This document shows, in pieces, positions 1 to 6,246 of a stretch of DNA of 41,232 nucleotides; within the stretch, counting starts at the first letter, position 1, and every line of letters begins with the position of its first letter. This stretch comes from a virus. Both the position numbers and the translations under genes were made by a program. Location of the stretch: positions 1 through 41,232 of IMG/VR virus record IMGVR_UViG_3300034158_000028. The stretch is one strand, 5' to 3'. Under the pieces are notes generated by a model. It did no database searches. It was not told the DNA's origin and worked only from the letters and a program-made list of their open reading frames with translations.

Positions 1-361
1 CAGTACCGCCGTCATCGTTGATCAGGCCGTCTGGAGAGCAGCCAAGCCAGTCGTACTTGGGGTGGACGATGAATTCGGAGGGGAGGACGATGTTGCCGGT
101 CAGCATTTCGTAGGCGTCCTGGGCCTTTTGTTCTTCGGCGTGTCCCCATTTCAGGGAGGCGCTGCTGACGTTGTGTTTGGACTTCTTTGCCAGCCGCTCG
201 AAGCACAGTTCGCGCATGTAGGAGGTGCGCGCGCCCATCGGCTCGCGCTTCCCATGTTTGTCAGGCTTTCCCCAGGCCAACACGTCTTTAAAGCGGCTGG
301 CTGTCACGCGACCAGATCGGTCTGCATGCCACTTGTCCGTGCCCTGAAGCTCAGTTCTCAC
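1..361 (-). CDS. YqaJ-type viral exonuclease (3' part cut by window edge)
   Basis: This is the N-terminal 120 residues of a RecB-like nuclease that would resect double-stranded DNA ends and hand single strands to the neighbouring RecT. The reading frame starts at a GTG whose G is the last base of the recT stop codon (TAGTG), so the two are translationally coupled. Visible family signs are TASRF near residue 20, a Trp-Gly pair followed by an acidic stretch (KWGHAEEQKAQDAYE) near residue 75, and the SPDGLI motif near residue 110, which carries one of the catalytic acidic residues in YqaJ/lambda Exo folds. The remaining catalytic residues lie outside the window. Pairing with RecT matches the Exo/Beta two-component recombination arrangement. 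The GTG start is inferred from the overlap; no strong Shine-Dalgarno is seen. Confidence 0.85.
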   Translation of the reverse strand, partial: MRTELQGTDKWHADRSGRVTASRFKDVLAWGKPDKHGKREPMGARTSYMRELCFERLAKKSKHNVSSASLKWGHAEEQKAQDAYEMLTGNIVLPSEFIVHPKYDWLGCSPDGLINDDGGT

Positions 362-1350
362 TACGCGGCCTCCTCTGAATGGGGCTGGTCTGCGTTGGAG
401 CCGCTCATGTCGGTGAAGTCAGCATCAACGGTCGCCGCCATGCTCTTGAGTGCTTCGTGGCATTCAAGACCGATTGCCGCTCGCTGCTTCGGCTTGAGGC
501 CCGCCCAAGCTGCTGCGTAGGCTTCGATGTCCTGGCGCTTCGCGACGACCAGAAGGTCCGCAAATACTCCGTCGATGTCAGGCGATGGTGATTTAGGCCC
601 GAACGACACTCCCGCCGCGGCAGCGGTGTTCGCAGTCTGCTTGGCGGGGGTGATGTCGATTTCGCCGCCGTACGAATCCTCGAATTCGTCAGGAGTGTAA
701 ACACCAAGGATCACGTCAGGGCAGAAGAGTCGCGCCCATTTTTTGGTGACCAGGTATGCGATTTGCTGCTTAGGGTCTTCCGCCCAGAGCGTAGAGTTGC
801 GTGTGCGAACCTGGGTTAGCAACAGCTCAAGAGTGCGCGGTTCGTCTTCGCCTTTGAAGGTTGCCCAGACCTTGATCCCGAGGCCTTTTTCGTCGTCAAA
901 GCTCCAGGCCGGGACACGATACTTTTTGGGCTCGCCTGTATCTTCGTCCTTCTTGGTCTTACTGGTGACTTCGCGCATCTTCCCGATGACGTTCTCCCAG
1001 GATCCGAACCACTCAAAGTTCAGGCGCCCCTTTACCGGCGCCTTGGCGGTGATAACGGCGTTTACGAGCTGGGCCTCATAGCTCAATGCGCCACCGTTGA
1101 CGATAAAGGTCTTCTGCGCCACCGCGAATGGGTTCATCTGCCATTGCATTGCTTGTAGTACTACCGCCATACAGTCAGCCTGGTTGCCCTTGAGGTGCTT
1201 AGGGACTGTTGTAACGCCCTTTGACATCATCATCGCGAGATCGCTCATCGACTTCATGGTGCCTGGGTCGAGGATGAGTGCTGCAGCGTTGTGCGATGGG
1301 TCGTGATAAGCGGCGAGGCCGGTTTGGGCTTGGGTGTCTGTGTCGGTCAT
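361..1350 (-). CDS. recT: RecT-family single-strand annealing protein
   Basis: A 329-residue RecT homologue, an ATP-independent protein that coats ssDNA and anneals complementary strands during phage recombination. Typical features are the N-terminal helical region, the GNQADCMAVVLQAMQWQMNP segment at about residues 55-75, the GGALSYEAQLVNAVI segment at about 85-100, and the KWARLFCPDVILGVYTPDE segment near 205-225. The last 100 residues are Ala-rich and less conserved, as is usual for RecT tails. I chose the ATG at 1350 because GGAG stands seven bases upstream; an ATG seven codons earlier has no ribosome-binding site. The gene lies between a coiled-coil gene and the YqaJ exonuclease, and its stop overlaps the exonuclease start. 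Confidence 0.93.
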   Translation of the reverse strand: MTDTDTQAQTGLAAYHDPSHNAAALILDPGTMKSMSDLAMMMSKGVTTVPKHLKGNQADCMAVVLQAMQWQMNPFAVAQKTFIVNGGALSYEAQLVNAVITAKAPVKGRLNFEWFGSWENVIGKMREVTSKTKKDEDTGEPKKYRVPAWSFDDEKGLGIKVWATFKGEDEPRTLELLLTQVRTRNSTLWAEDPKQQIAYLVTKKWARLFCPDVILGVYTPDEFEDSYGGEIDITPAKQTANTAAAAGVSFGPKSPSPDIDGVFADLLVVAKRQDIEAYAAAWAGLKPKQRAAIGLECHEALKSMAATVDADFTDMSGSNADQPHSEEAA

Positions 1351-1403
1351 AGCGCTCTCCGTAGCCAGCATGGGTTTTGCTGGCCGTCAGATGGAAAGGG
1401 TGG

Positions 1404-2564
1404 TTAGAAGCTGAGGGCACGCAGCCAAGTGCGAGCGGTGTCGATGTCAACGTCGAAGCCCAGGGCGACCACTTCGACAATTTCTTCAGCGGGGGGTGTA
1501 GTCGGGTCTACGTCGATGGAAGCCATGGAGGCGGCGACTACTGCAACAGGCGCAGTTTCAACTTCCTTTTCGATTGGAGCGGCAGCGACAGCCGCTACTG
1601 GAGCAGGCGCGGCAGCCTGGGCGCGCAGCCGTGCCAGCTCTTCCTGGTCGCGCTGATACTGTGCCTCGCGCTCGCGCTGCTGGCGTTGTTGCTCTTCCTG
1701 CTGCTCACGCTGCTGACGTTGCTGAGCCTCCATGTCACGGCGCTGCTGGTCCAACTCATCCTGTTGCTGCTTCAAGCGCTTGCGGTCTTCTTCTGCGCGT
1801 TGTTTGCGCAGCTCTTCAGCCTCGGCGTCGGCGATTCGCTGCTTCTCGCGCAGCTCATCAAGCTCCTTTTGCTGGGCCAGTAGCTTTTCGGCGGCCGCTT
1901 CGCGCTCCAGGGCAGACTTGTGCAGCACTTCCAGCTGATCAATCGCGTTGTCGCGAGCGATGGTGGCTTCAGCTTCAAACTCGCCATACTCCTCGGGCAG
2001 GATCACCGCTTCCTTGACGCCCTGCAGGATGTTAGAAACGTCGGCTGCGCTTCGGCTTGCATAGGCGGCAGCGACAGCGATGAAGCGGTTGATTTTTGCC
2101 CGGATGGCTTCGATGCGCTCTTGTTCAAGGCGCTCCTTCTCGGCCTTCGCATCGGCGATACGCTTTTCTTCGGCTTTGATGGCTTCATCAACTGGCTCTT
2201 CCAGGACCAAAACTCGAGCCTTCAACGCCTCGCCAAAATCCTTGACCTGATTAACTCGGGCCTGCGCTTCTTTCACCTTCTGCTGGTATGGCACCAGTGC
2301 TGTCTTGGTGGTGTTCGCCAGGGCATAGCGCACGTCGCGGATGTCAACGCGAACCTCTTTGGCATTTGCCAAACCTTCGCTCGTCGAGCAATCAACGACC
2401 AGCTTCGCGTAGGTGGTCTCCAGGCGAACGATCTGCTCTTCATGCGGCTGATATTCGACGATGTCGGTGATCGAAACAGCAGGCGCTACAGATTTATGCA
2501 CTTCTTGAGCCTCAGATGTTTCGAGCGATTCTTGTGCGAGTGCTTTGTTGGCATTTTTGGACAT
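1404..2564 (-). CDS. Phage coiled-coil protein of the recombination operon
   Basis: A 386-residue protein with an N-terminal helical part (about 40-190), where an acidic/basic pattern resembles the DUF1351 phage proteins often found beside RecT. A long heptad-rich coiled coil follows (about 190-310), extremely rich in Gln, Arg and Glu, then an Ala/Pro/Val linker and a short C-terminal domain of about 35 residues. No catalytic motif is recognisable. The ATG at 2564 is preceded by GAGGGA at good spacing; an ATG ten codons upstream is not. Only 53 bases separate it from recT, so the two are probably co-transcribed. A role as a helper of recombination or nuclease modulation is inferred from position only. 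The Gln/Arg-rich coil also resembles TolA-like linkers by composition, which is not evidence of homology. Confidence 0.8.
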   Translation of the reverse strand: MSKNANKALAQESLETSEAQEVHKSVAPAVSITDIVEYQPHEEQIVRLETTYAKLVVDCSTSEGLANAKEVRVDIRDVRYALANTTKTALVPYQQKVKEAQARVNQVKDFGEALKARVLVLEEPVDEAIKAEEKRIADAKAEKERLEQERIEAIRAKINRFIAVAAAYASRSAADVSNILQGVKEAVILPEEYGEFEAEATIARDNAIDQLEVLHKSALEREAAAEKLLAQQKELDELREKQRIADAEAEELRKQRAEEDRKRLKQQQDELDQQRRDMEAQQRQQREQQEEQQRQQREREAQYQRDQEELARLRAQAAAPAPVAAVAAAPIEKEVETAPVAVVAASMASIDVDPTTPPAEEIVEVVALGFDVDIDTARTWLRALSF

Positions 2565-2618
2565 GACGATCCCTCGCCGCGCTTGGCGCAGCATTGAAAG
2601 TGGTGTGGGTCAGCAGAG

Positions 2619-2846
2619 TTATGCGGCGGAAACGGTAGAGGCGTTGTGTTTGGCGTAGATCTGGTCAATTTGCGCCTGGTAATGACGGTGCTCAGCTTCG
2701 TCGATGGCTCTCAGCATAAAAGCCAGGGTTATGCATGACCGCGCCGCGGCGCTGGCATTTTCCTTACCCAGATCCCGGATCAGGTTTTCTATCTCGGCCT
2801 CTATCCAGCCCACGGCTATCTGGTGGTCTCGCTGGGCGATGTTCAT
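2619..2846 (-). CDS. Small phage protein, 75 aa
   Basis: A 75-residue, mostly helical, acidic protein (MNIAQRDHQIAVGWIEAEIE...) with no recognised domain. The start overlaps the preceding stop by four bases (ATGA at 2843-2846), which indicates translational coupling in the leftward early operon. Small proteins of this size and position are common between PL and recT in Pseudomonas prophages. I do not recognise a function. The coding frame is supported by the overlap and by co-orientation with its neighbours rather than by homology. Confidence 0.7.
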   Translation of the reverse strand: MNIAQRDHQIAVGWIEAEIENLIRDLGKENASAAARSCITLAFMLRAIDEAEHRHYQAQIDQIYAKHNASTVSAA

Positions 2847-3073
2847 TCAGCACCCCTTACTGGCGGGCAGATCAGTTCCATCTGCCCCATAGCAACGCTG
2901 ATACGCAGCTTTAGGCTGGCGCGCTCTTTGAGGCGACGCGCCTCACGCTCTGCCAGGTGATCTGCCGTGTACTCGTGGAACAGATCGATATGCTGAGTCT
3001 TCCCGAAGTTGGGCAAGTCCCAGCGCCTGTCGGATTCGCGGGCCTGGGCGCTATCCGCGTAGCTTGTTTGCAT
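2843..3073 (-). CDS. Small phage protein, 76 aa
   Basis: A 76-residue basic protein starting at the ATG at 3073, which has CTGGAG eight bases upstream. The centre (FHEYTADHLAEREARRLKERASLKLRI) is strongly helical with many Arg/Glu pairs, and the C-terminus ends in a short hydrophobic stretch. Its 5' end overlaps the upstream gene by 23 bases, and its stop overlaps the next start by four. No function can be assigned. It belongs to the tightly packed early leftward operon and is probably expressed before replication. Confidence 0.7.
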   Translation of the reverse strand: MQTSYADSAQARESDRRWDLPNFGKTQHIDLFHEYTADHLAEREARRLKERASLKLRISVAMGQMELICPPVRGAE

Positions 3074-3317
3074 GACGAGACTCCAGGGAGCGGGCAAGGG
3101 CGCAAGCTTCGTTGTGGTTGCGGCGAAAACCTTTCACCTTGCCGGTGGCGGAATCAACGACGTGGAAGAACTCATTCCCGGCCGGGATGACTCGAAAAAG
3201 CGGCGATTTCTTCGGGGCGCTGGAGCCGACCAGCCCAAGACAAAGGGCCAAGGACATATTGCGGCGCTGGTTCATTGCAAGTGCTACATCGCAGTGAGCT
3301 TGGTGACTTTGGATCAT
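3051..3317 (-). CDS. Small phage protein, 88 aa
   Basis: An 88-residue protein. The C-terminal half (FRVIPAGNEFFHVVDSATG followed by KVKGFRRNHNEACALARSLE) looks like a small beta-sheet domain in which a residue pattern reads as a quoted input attribute plus a helix, a type common among Pseudomonas phage early proteins. Start choice: ATG at 3317 has GGAGG at five bases; a GTG at 3362 preceded by GGGAGG is an alternative that would add 15 residues. Function unknown. It overlaps the downstream gene by 23 bases, so translation is likely coupled. Confidence 0.7.
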   Translation of the reverse strand: MIQSHQAHCDVALAMNQRRNMSLALCLGLVGSSAPKKSPLFRVIPAGNEFFHVVDSATGKVKGFRRNHNEACALARSLESRHANKLRG

Positions 3318-3362
3318 GATCGCCTCCAGTTTGGCGGGTTGTTCACCTGTATTCGTCAACAC

Positions 3363-3638
3363 TCATGCCTCCCGCTGGTTGCCGATGGGCGCGGGGGAGG
3401 AGTGCTGACGTAATAGAGGAGGGGAAGGGTGCAGGCGCCCGGCACTGCCCGGGATGTGTCGAGTCTGGCCAGCTATGCCCTCGGACTCGCCTGCGGTGTT
3501 CGTCTTCGCGTTGGTTGGGCCTACCTTTCGGCTGATGCGCGGTGACATCGTCGGCCCTGCTGTCCGCTGCCTGTCAGGATGATGGGCGAAGCCTTCAGGC
3601 TTGCTACGCCACGCGGGTGAATCGTTGATCTACTTCAT
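3363..3638 (-). pseudogene. Possible broken small gene, or a two-codon minigene (ATG AAG TAG)
   Basis: At 3638 a good Shine-Dalgarno (AGGAG, eight bases away) precedes ATG AAG followed at once by TAG. Beyond that stop the same frame stays open for about 88 further codons and ends at a TGA that directly abuts the GTG alternative start of the next gene. This could be a small early gene inactivated by a nonsense mutation at codon 3, or a two-codon minigene with a chance open frame behind it. The translated text (INDSPAWRSKPEGFAHHPDR...) is Pro/Arg-rich and not clearly protein-like. Apart from this, the interval 3366-3682 holds nothing I recognise. Confidence 0.3.
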
Positions 3639-3682
3639 GGCGGTCACTCCTATCGTTCGCTCACTGGGAAGGCAGCGGCCAC

Positions 3683-3883
3683 CTATCGAAGCTGCATTGG
3701 AATGTCGGTCCTGACTGTGACGATTGGCTGCGTCCGGGTGTATCGCATTGCTCGCCAATCCAGCTCAGCTTTTTTCATGACCCGCCGACATTCCGATGCA
3801 GCCTCTTTCGAGGTGATCGGGCAGTTAACGACAGGCTGTCGTGGCGCTGGTTGTTCAGCCGTCGTATGGGGGCTTTTCGCCAA
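3683..3883 (-). CDS. Possible small early protein (weak start)
   Basis: An open frame whose C-terminal half (KEAASECRRVMKKAELDWRA and the following MRYTRTQPIVTVRTDIP) reads like a genuine helical/basic small protein. Two starts are possible: a TTG at 3883 inside the preceding gene, giving 66 residues, or an internal ATG giving a 31-residue peptide. Neither has a convincing ribosome-binding site. It lies in the correct orientation immediately downstream of the 58-residue gene. Function unknown; it may be noise. Confidence 0.35.
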   Translation of the reverse strand: MAKSPHTTAEQPAPRQPVVNCPITSKEAASECRRVMKKAELDWRAMRYTRTQPIVTVRTDIPMQLR

Positions 3884-4031
3884 TGCGCTTCAGCTTTTCT
3901 TGCTGGAACGCTTCCGCGATATCGAAGGCTTTGCTGGGGATGAGTTCTGCTGGCAACGCACCGGCCGAGACAAGCCCGATCATCGCTGCCAGTGCGTAGC
4001 TTTCGACTTCTTCATGCTCATTGCGCGTCAT
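3855..4031 (-). CDS. Small phage protein, 58 aa
   Basis: A 58-residue acidic protein (MTRNEHEEVESYALAAMIGL...) starting at ATG 4031 with GGAG in ACGGAGAACCACG just upstream. It has one amphipathic or weakly hydrophobic helix (about residues 10-30) and a charged C-terminal tail rich in Lys/Glu. It follows one of three similar stem-loop/ribosome-binding segments in this operon. Function unknown. Codon pattern, ribosome-binding site and matched context make it a likely real gene despite its size. Confidence 0.65.
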   Translation of the reverse strand: MTRNEHEEVESYALAAMIGLVSAGALPAELIPSKAFDIAEAFQQEKLKRIGEKPPYDG

Positions 4032-4090
4032 CGTGGTTCTCCGTCTGATTTCCCGTCAGGCCCTCTTGCGAAGGCCTGCCAGTGAAAGCT
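4032..4090 (-). repeat. Stem-loop/RBS cassette 3 of 3
   Basis: Reading the minus strand: TTTCACTGG, then a stem CAGGCC/GGCCTG (plus-strand arms 4057-4062 and 4073-4078) with a 10-base loop starting TTC and ending GAG, then ACGGGAAATCAGACGGAGAA and the start codon of the 58-residue gene. The same order (CACTG, stem-loop, GGGAAA-like stretch, CGGAG, ATG) occurs at 4292-4353 and, more divergently, at 4552-4633. Confidence 0.6.
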
Positions 4091-4291
4091 TCATATGGGG
4101 ATGCTGACCGGCTGCTGGTCGATGATCGTGATTGAGCCTTGGTCAGTCACTGCGACTCTGGCCGTTAAGCCTGGATGCATCTTGGCAAGCCGTGGGTGAG
4201 CCTTGAAATCAACAACTCGTCCAGTGCGATCGCCCAGGCCGAGATAGATCACGTCACCTATTTCAATTTCGCTGCCGCGCTTCGTTGGCAT
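4091..4291 (-). CDS. Small phage protein, 66 aa, beta-rich
   Basis: A 66-residue protein beginning MPTKRGSEIEIGDVIYLGLG at ATG 4291, with CGGAGAGACGGAA as the ribosome-binding site. The pattern of alternating hydrophobics (GDVIYLGLGDRTGRVVDFK...) suggests a small beta-barrel of the SH3/KOW sort, but I cannot name a family. Stop TGA at 4091-4093 is followed directly by cassette 3. Probably an early host-takeover or regulatory protein; this is inferred from position only. Confidence 0.65.
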   Translation of the reverse strand: MPTKRGSEIEIGDVIYLGLGDRTGRVVDFKAHPRLAKMHPGLTARVAVTDQGSITIIDQQPVSIPI

Positions 4292-4353
4292 TTCCGTCTC
4301 TCCGGTTGTTTTCCCGCTGCACCCGTCACCAGGTGCATCAGTGAAAAGGTCCG
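4292..4353 (-). repeat. Stem-loop/RBS cassette 2 of 3
   Basis: Minus strand: TTTTCACTGA, stem TGCACC/GGTGCA (plus-strand arms 4318-4323 and 4332-4337, 8-base loop), then GCGGGAAAACAACCGGAGAG and the ATG of the 66-residue gene. The stem sequence differs from cassette 3 but the flanks match, so the helix rather than the sequence seems to be conserved. Confidence 0.6.
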
Positions 4354-4551
4354 TCACGCGGTCTCCATCTCGCAGCATTCCGCGTAATGCGCCATCGCAA
4401 TGGGCATGTGGTAGCTGTCCAGCGGCCATTTGCTAACTTTGCAGCCCTGGCCGGCAGGGCAATGAAAAACAAACAACTCACCCGCGTCCTTGTCCATCTC
4501 CATGCTCACCTGCGCCCCGCTTGTGAAGTCGTCTTTGATAATTGTGGTCAT
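4354..4551 (-). CDS. Small phage protein, 65 aa
   Basis: A 65-residue protein starting at ATG 4551 (MTTIIKDDFTSGAQVSMEMD...), with GGAG nine bases upstream. It contains three cysteines (in FHCPAGQGCKVSKW and near the C-terminus, AECCEM), a spacing that could bind a metal but matches no family I know. It is the second gene of the leftward operon and is followed by cassette 2. Function unknown. Confidence 0.65.
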   Translation of the reverse strand: MTTIIKDDFTSGAQVSMEMDKDAGELFVFHCPAGQGCKVSKWPLDSYHMPIAMAHYAECCEMETA

Positions 4552-4633
4552 TTCAGATTGCTCCGCTGTTCGGTTGTCATCCCAAGCAGCCCTCGCGAGA
4601 AGGCTGCTCAGTGATGCTTTCCGCCGTGACCCG
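4552..4633 (-). repeat. Stem-loop/RBS cassette 1 of 3
   Basis: Minus strand: AAGCATCACTG, stem AGCAGCC/GGCTGCT (plus-strand arms 4585-4591 and 4602-4608; inner TTCTCGCGAG), then TTGGGATGACAACCGAACAG, GCGGAG and the ATG of the 65-residue gene. The 10-base inner segment starts TTC and ends GAG, as in cassette 3. It is the most divergent of the three cassettes. Confidence 0.55.
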
Positions 4634-4780
4634 CTACTGGCGTCGGTCACCGGCTTGAATCAAATGTCTCTCCAGCCGCGGGCCTTTCGGCTTGTTCTCC
4701 CGCTGGATAACTGTTCTTGGCGCTTTACGCTGCACGCCCGGGTCAGTTGCCAACCCTCTGAACCGTTTAGGCCGGTTCAT
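4634..4780 (-). CDS. Small Arg-rich protein, first gene after PL (N-like position)
   Basis: A 48-residue, strongly basic protein (MNRPKRFRGLATDPGVQRKA...) starting at ATG 4780 with AAAGG seven bases upstream. About 14 residues are Arg or Lys. It is the first gene of the PL transcript, the place held by the Arg-rich antiterminator N in lambda. N proteins share little sequence, so position and composition allow an N-type role but do not show one. It could equally be an unrelated small DNA- or RNA-binding protein. The stop TAG is at 4634-4636. Confidence 0.5.
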   Translation of the reverse strand: MNRPKRFRGLATDPGVQRKAPRTVIQRENKPKGPRLERHLIQAGDRRQ

Positions 4781-4883
4781 CGCTGCCTTTGAATCTGGGC
4801 CGGTGGTGATCCGACAAGGGGTAAAACCAAAGAGCGGTGGGCGGATGCCCTTCGCAGTGGCTGGGTGCCGCTGCGGTGGAGTT

Positions 4884-4912
4884 AATTTAGCCCCAAGCTA
4901 AAATATCGTCAA
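4884..4912 (-). promoter_or_regulatory. Leftward early promoter PL
   Basis: On the minus strand TTGACG (plus 4907-4912) and TAAATT (plus 4884-4889) are separated by exactly 17 bases, a good sigma-70 promoter. A complete operator (4886-4902) lies in the spacer and -10, so repressor binding would occlude it. It would drive the leftward recombination operon. Confidence 0.75.
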
Positions 4913-4946
4913 TAGCTCCAAGCTAAATATTTAGCGATGGGCGAAA
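4886..4946. promoter_or_regulatory. Left operator array OL (three sites)
   Basis: Three 17-bp sites of the form TTTAGC-N5-GCTAAA: 4886-4902 (TTTAGC CCCAA GCTAAA, perfect halves), 4911-4927 (AATAGC TCCAA GCTAAA) and 4930-4946 (TTTAGC GATGG GCGAAA). The same motif occurs three times at PR, 3 kb away, so these are very probably CI/Cro operators. The tripartite arrangement parallels lambda OL. Confidence 0.8.
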
Positions 4947-5039
4947 TTATCGCGATTCGCCAGGTTTCGCCGAGCCGATGGCTGAGGTCCACAAACGCTT
5001 TACGCGCCCATTAGCAGTGAGCTATGATTTTTTAATTAA

Positions 5040-5055
5040 CTGTATGGATATACAG
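5040..5055. promoter_or_regulatory. LexA (SOS) box
   Basis: CTGTATGGATATACAG, a perfect CTGT-N8-ACAG match to the gamma-proteobacterial LexA consensus with an AT-rich centre. It sits 22 bases before the start codon of the DUF1654 gene, where bound LexA would block transcription. Confidence 0.85.
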
Positions 5056-5077
5056 CATTTAATTGGGAGGGAATTTT

Positions 5078-5389
5078 ATGGCGAAGAAGCAGGTGGCATC
5101 GGCAGCACGACAGGAAATGAGCGGCATGGAGCGGCTGGGGCTGCGCGTCTCATCCATGATTAACCACCCGGTGGCACAGGCTCAGCGCTGGGTGACGATC
5201 CATCGCCTGGACACAGACGGGGATCGGGAGTGGGAAGAGGTTCTGGGCGTGATCGCCGAAACCGACGAGCTTGAGTTGACGCTCAATGACGACGGCAGCG
5301 TGACAGTTAGGTGGGAGCAGCAAGAAGTCGAAGTGGCGGGCAGGGGAGAGGTTGAATTTGAGCAGGAAGAAGAGGCAGCACCTTTCTGA
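5078..5389 (+). CDS. DUF1654-family protein under LexA control
   Basis: A 103-residue protein. The core, from about residue 18 (MERLGLRVSSMINHPVAQAQ, then RWVTIHRLDTDGDREWEEVL and DDGSVTVRWE), matches the DUF1654 family that I know mainly from Pseudomonas chromosomes and prophages. Start: ATG 5078 with GGGAGGGA at good spacing. The C-terminus is Glu-rich. The LexA box just upstream predicts expression during the SOS response, i.e. at prophage induction and independently of CI. The gene is transcribed alone and ends at a pair of terminators. Its molecular function is not established to my knowledge; a link with DNA damage is inferred from the regulation. Confidence 0.85.
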   Translation: MAKKQVASAARQEMSGMERLGLRVSSMINHPVAQAQRWVTIHRLDTDGDREWEEVLGVIAETDELELTLNDDGSVTVRWEQQEVEVAGRGEVEFEQEEEAAPF

Positions 5390-5397
5390 CAGACATG

Positions 5398-5420
5398 AAA
5401 AAGCCCGCTCTATGGCGGGC
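5398..5420 (-). terminator. Terminator of the leftward DUF6978/DUF1828 operon
   Basis: GCCCGC-TCTAT-GGCGGGC hairpin (5403-5420) with A5 on its left side, so on the minus strand the stem is followed by a run of T. It terminates leftward transcription coming from the 5482-6758 gene pair. Confidence 0.75.
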
Positions 5421-5452
5421 TACGGATTCAGATCGGAAAGGGCAGATACAAG

Positions 5453-5477
5453 AAGCCCGGCGCTGGTCCGGGCTTTT
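5453..5477 (+). terminator. Terminator of the DUF1654 gene
   Basis: GCCCGG (5455-5460), loop CGCTGGT, CCGGGC (5468-5473), then TTTT. It serves rightward transcription; together with the previous hairpin it insulates two convergent units. Confidence 0.75.
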
Positions 5478-5481
5478 AGCT

Positions 5482-6246
5482 TCACGCTGCAAGCGACCTT
5501 ATGTCTTCGATTAGCTGAGACGCGGTCTTGAAAACCAGCACGCTTGCGCTTTCTGCCAGTGCAGACGCCGCCTTGCCCACATCCTGAGGGTTAGCCGACT
5601 CCAGAATTACCAAGCGCCGTGCTTGTGGCGCCGCATTCTTAAGGTCAACCATTTTCCCCAGGGTGCTGTAGACGGATAGCCAGTGCGGCTTGTCATCCTG
5701 AGCGCTGACGGTCTGGATGATCTGTGGATTCCCGGACTCGACATCAAGCGCGAACTGGAACTTTAGGTTATGACCGCTCGCACCCTGAACCTCATAGTCC
5801 CTTTTTACGCGCTTCGGAAATCCAGCACGAAGGGCCTTGGAGACAATCTTCTCGAATTTAGATATGGGCGCGGGTCGCCAAGCATCGCAAGCTTGGCTGA
5901 TCTGGCTGGCGGCTTCAATAAACCGAGCCATGTAGTACGGCACATCCTTCTCAGCACACGACGCATGCAACTCGCCGCTTTCGGATAATGCTATGTGACA
6001 GTCTGCGGCGATGCTGGCCAGTTTCGCAGCTTTGTTTGCATTTGGGCTCACACCCATAGTCATTGCGTGGAACAAGGTATCGGCGTTGTCGGTGATTCGA
6101 ACCCGACCTTGCCCAATATCCTGAACGTACGCACCGATCAGGGTGCCGTCAAAGGATAGGGAAATTGGGCTTTCTAGGTAAACGAGGCCGCTATTGATAT
6201 GCGTACACGCTAGACCGAAAGCCTCGGTAATATGTGTGCAGTTCAT
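5482..6246 (-). CDS. DUF1828/DUF1829-domain protein (candidate defence/toxin partner)
   Basis: A 254-residue protein. Residues about 15-120 follow the DUF1828 pattern (P-x-S-L-S-F-D-G, then a YVQD..GRVRITDNADTL stretch where the family has 'tD.G.t'). Residues about 125-250 fit DUF1829 (FEKIVSKALRAGF..., GHNLKFQFALDVES, LVILES). The start overlaps the stop of the upstream gene by ATGA at 6243-6246, so the pair is co-translated. Such pairs occur in mobile elements and prophages and have been suspected of toxin or anti-phage roles; the biochemical function is not established to my knowledge. Location beside the repressor implies expression in the lysogen. Domain names come from memory of the family pattern, without a search. 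Confidence 0.65.
   Translation of the reverse strand: MNCTHITEAFGLACTHINSGLVYLESPISLSFDGTLIGAYVQDIGQGRVRITDNADTLFHAMTMGVSPNANKAAKLASIAADCHIALSESGELHASCAEKDVPYYMARFIEAASQISQACDAWRPAPISKFEKIVSKALRAGFPKRVKRDYEVQGASGHNLKFQFALDVESGNPQIIQTVSAQDDKPHWLSVYSTLGKMVDLKNAAPQARRLVILESANPQDVGKAASALAESASVLVFKTASQLIEDIRSLAA

Noticed and set aside
12-206. A 64-codon minus-strand frame at the left edge
   Set aside because: It overlaps the exonuclease reading frame, which has the YqaJ motifs; the alternative is Arg/Pro-rich shadow text.
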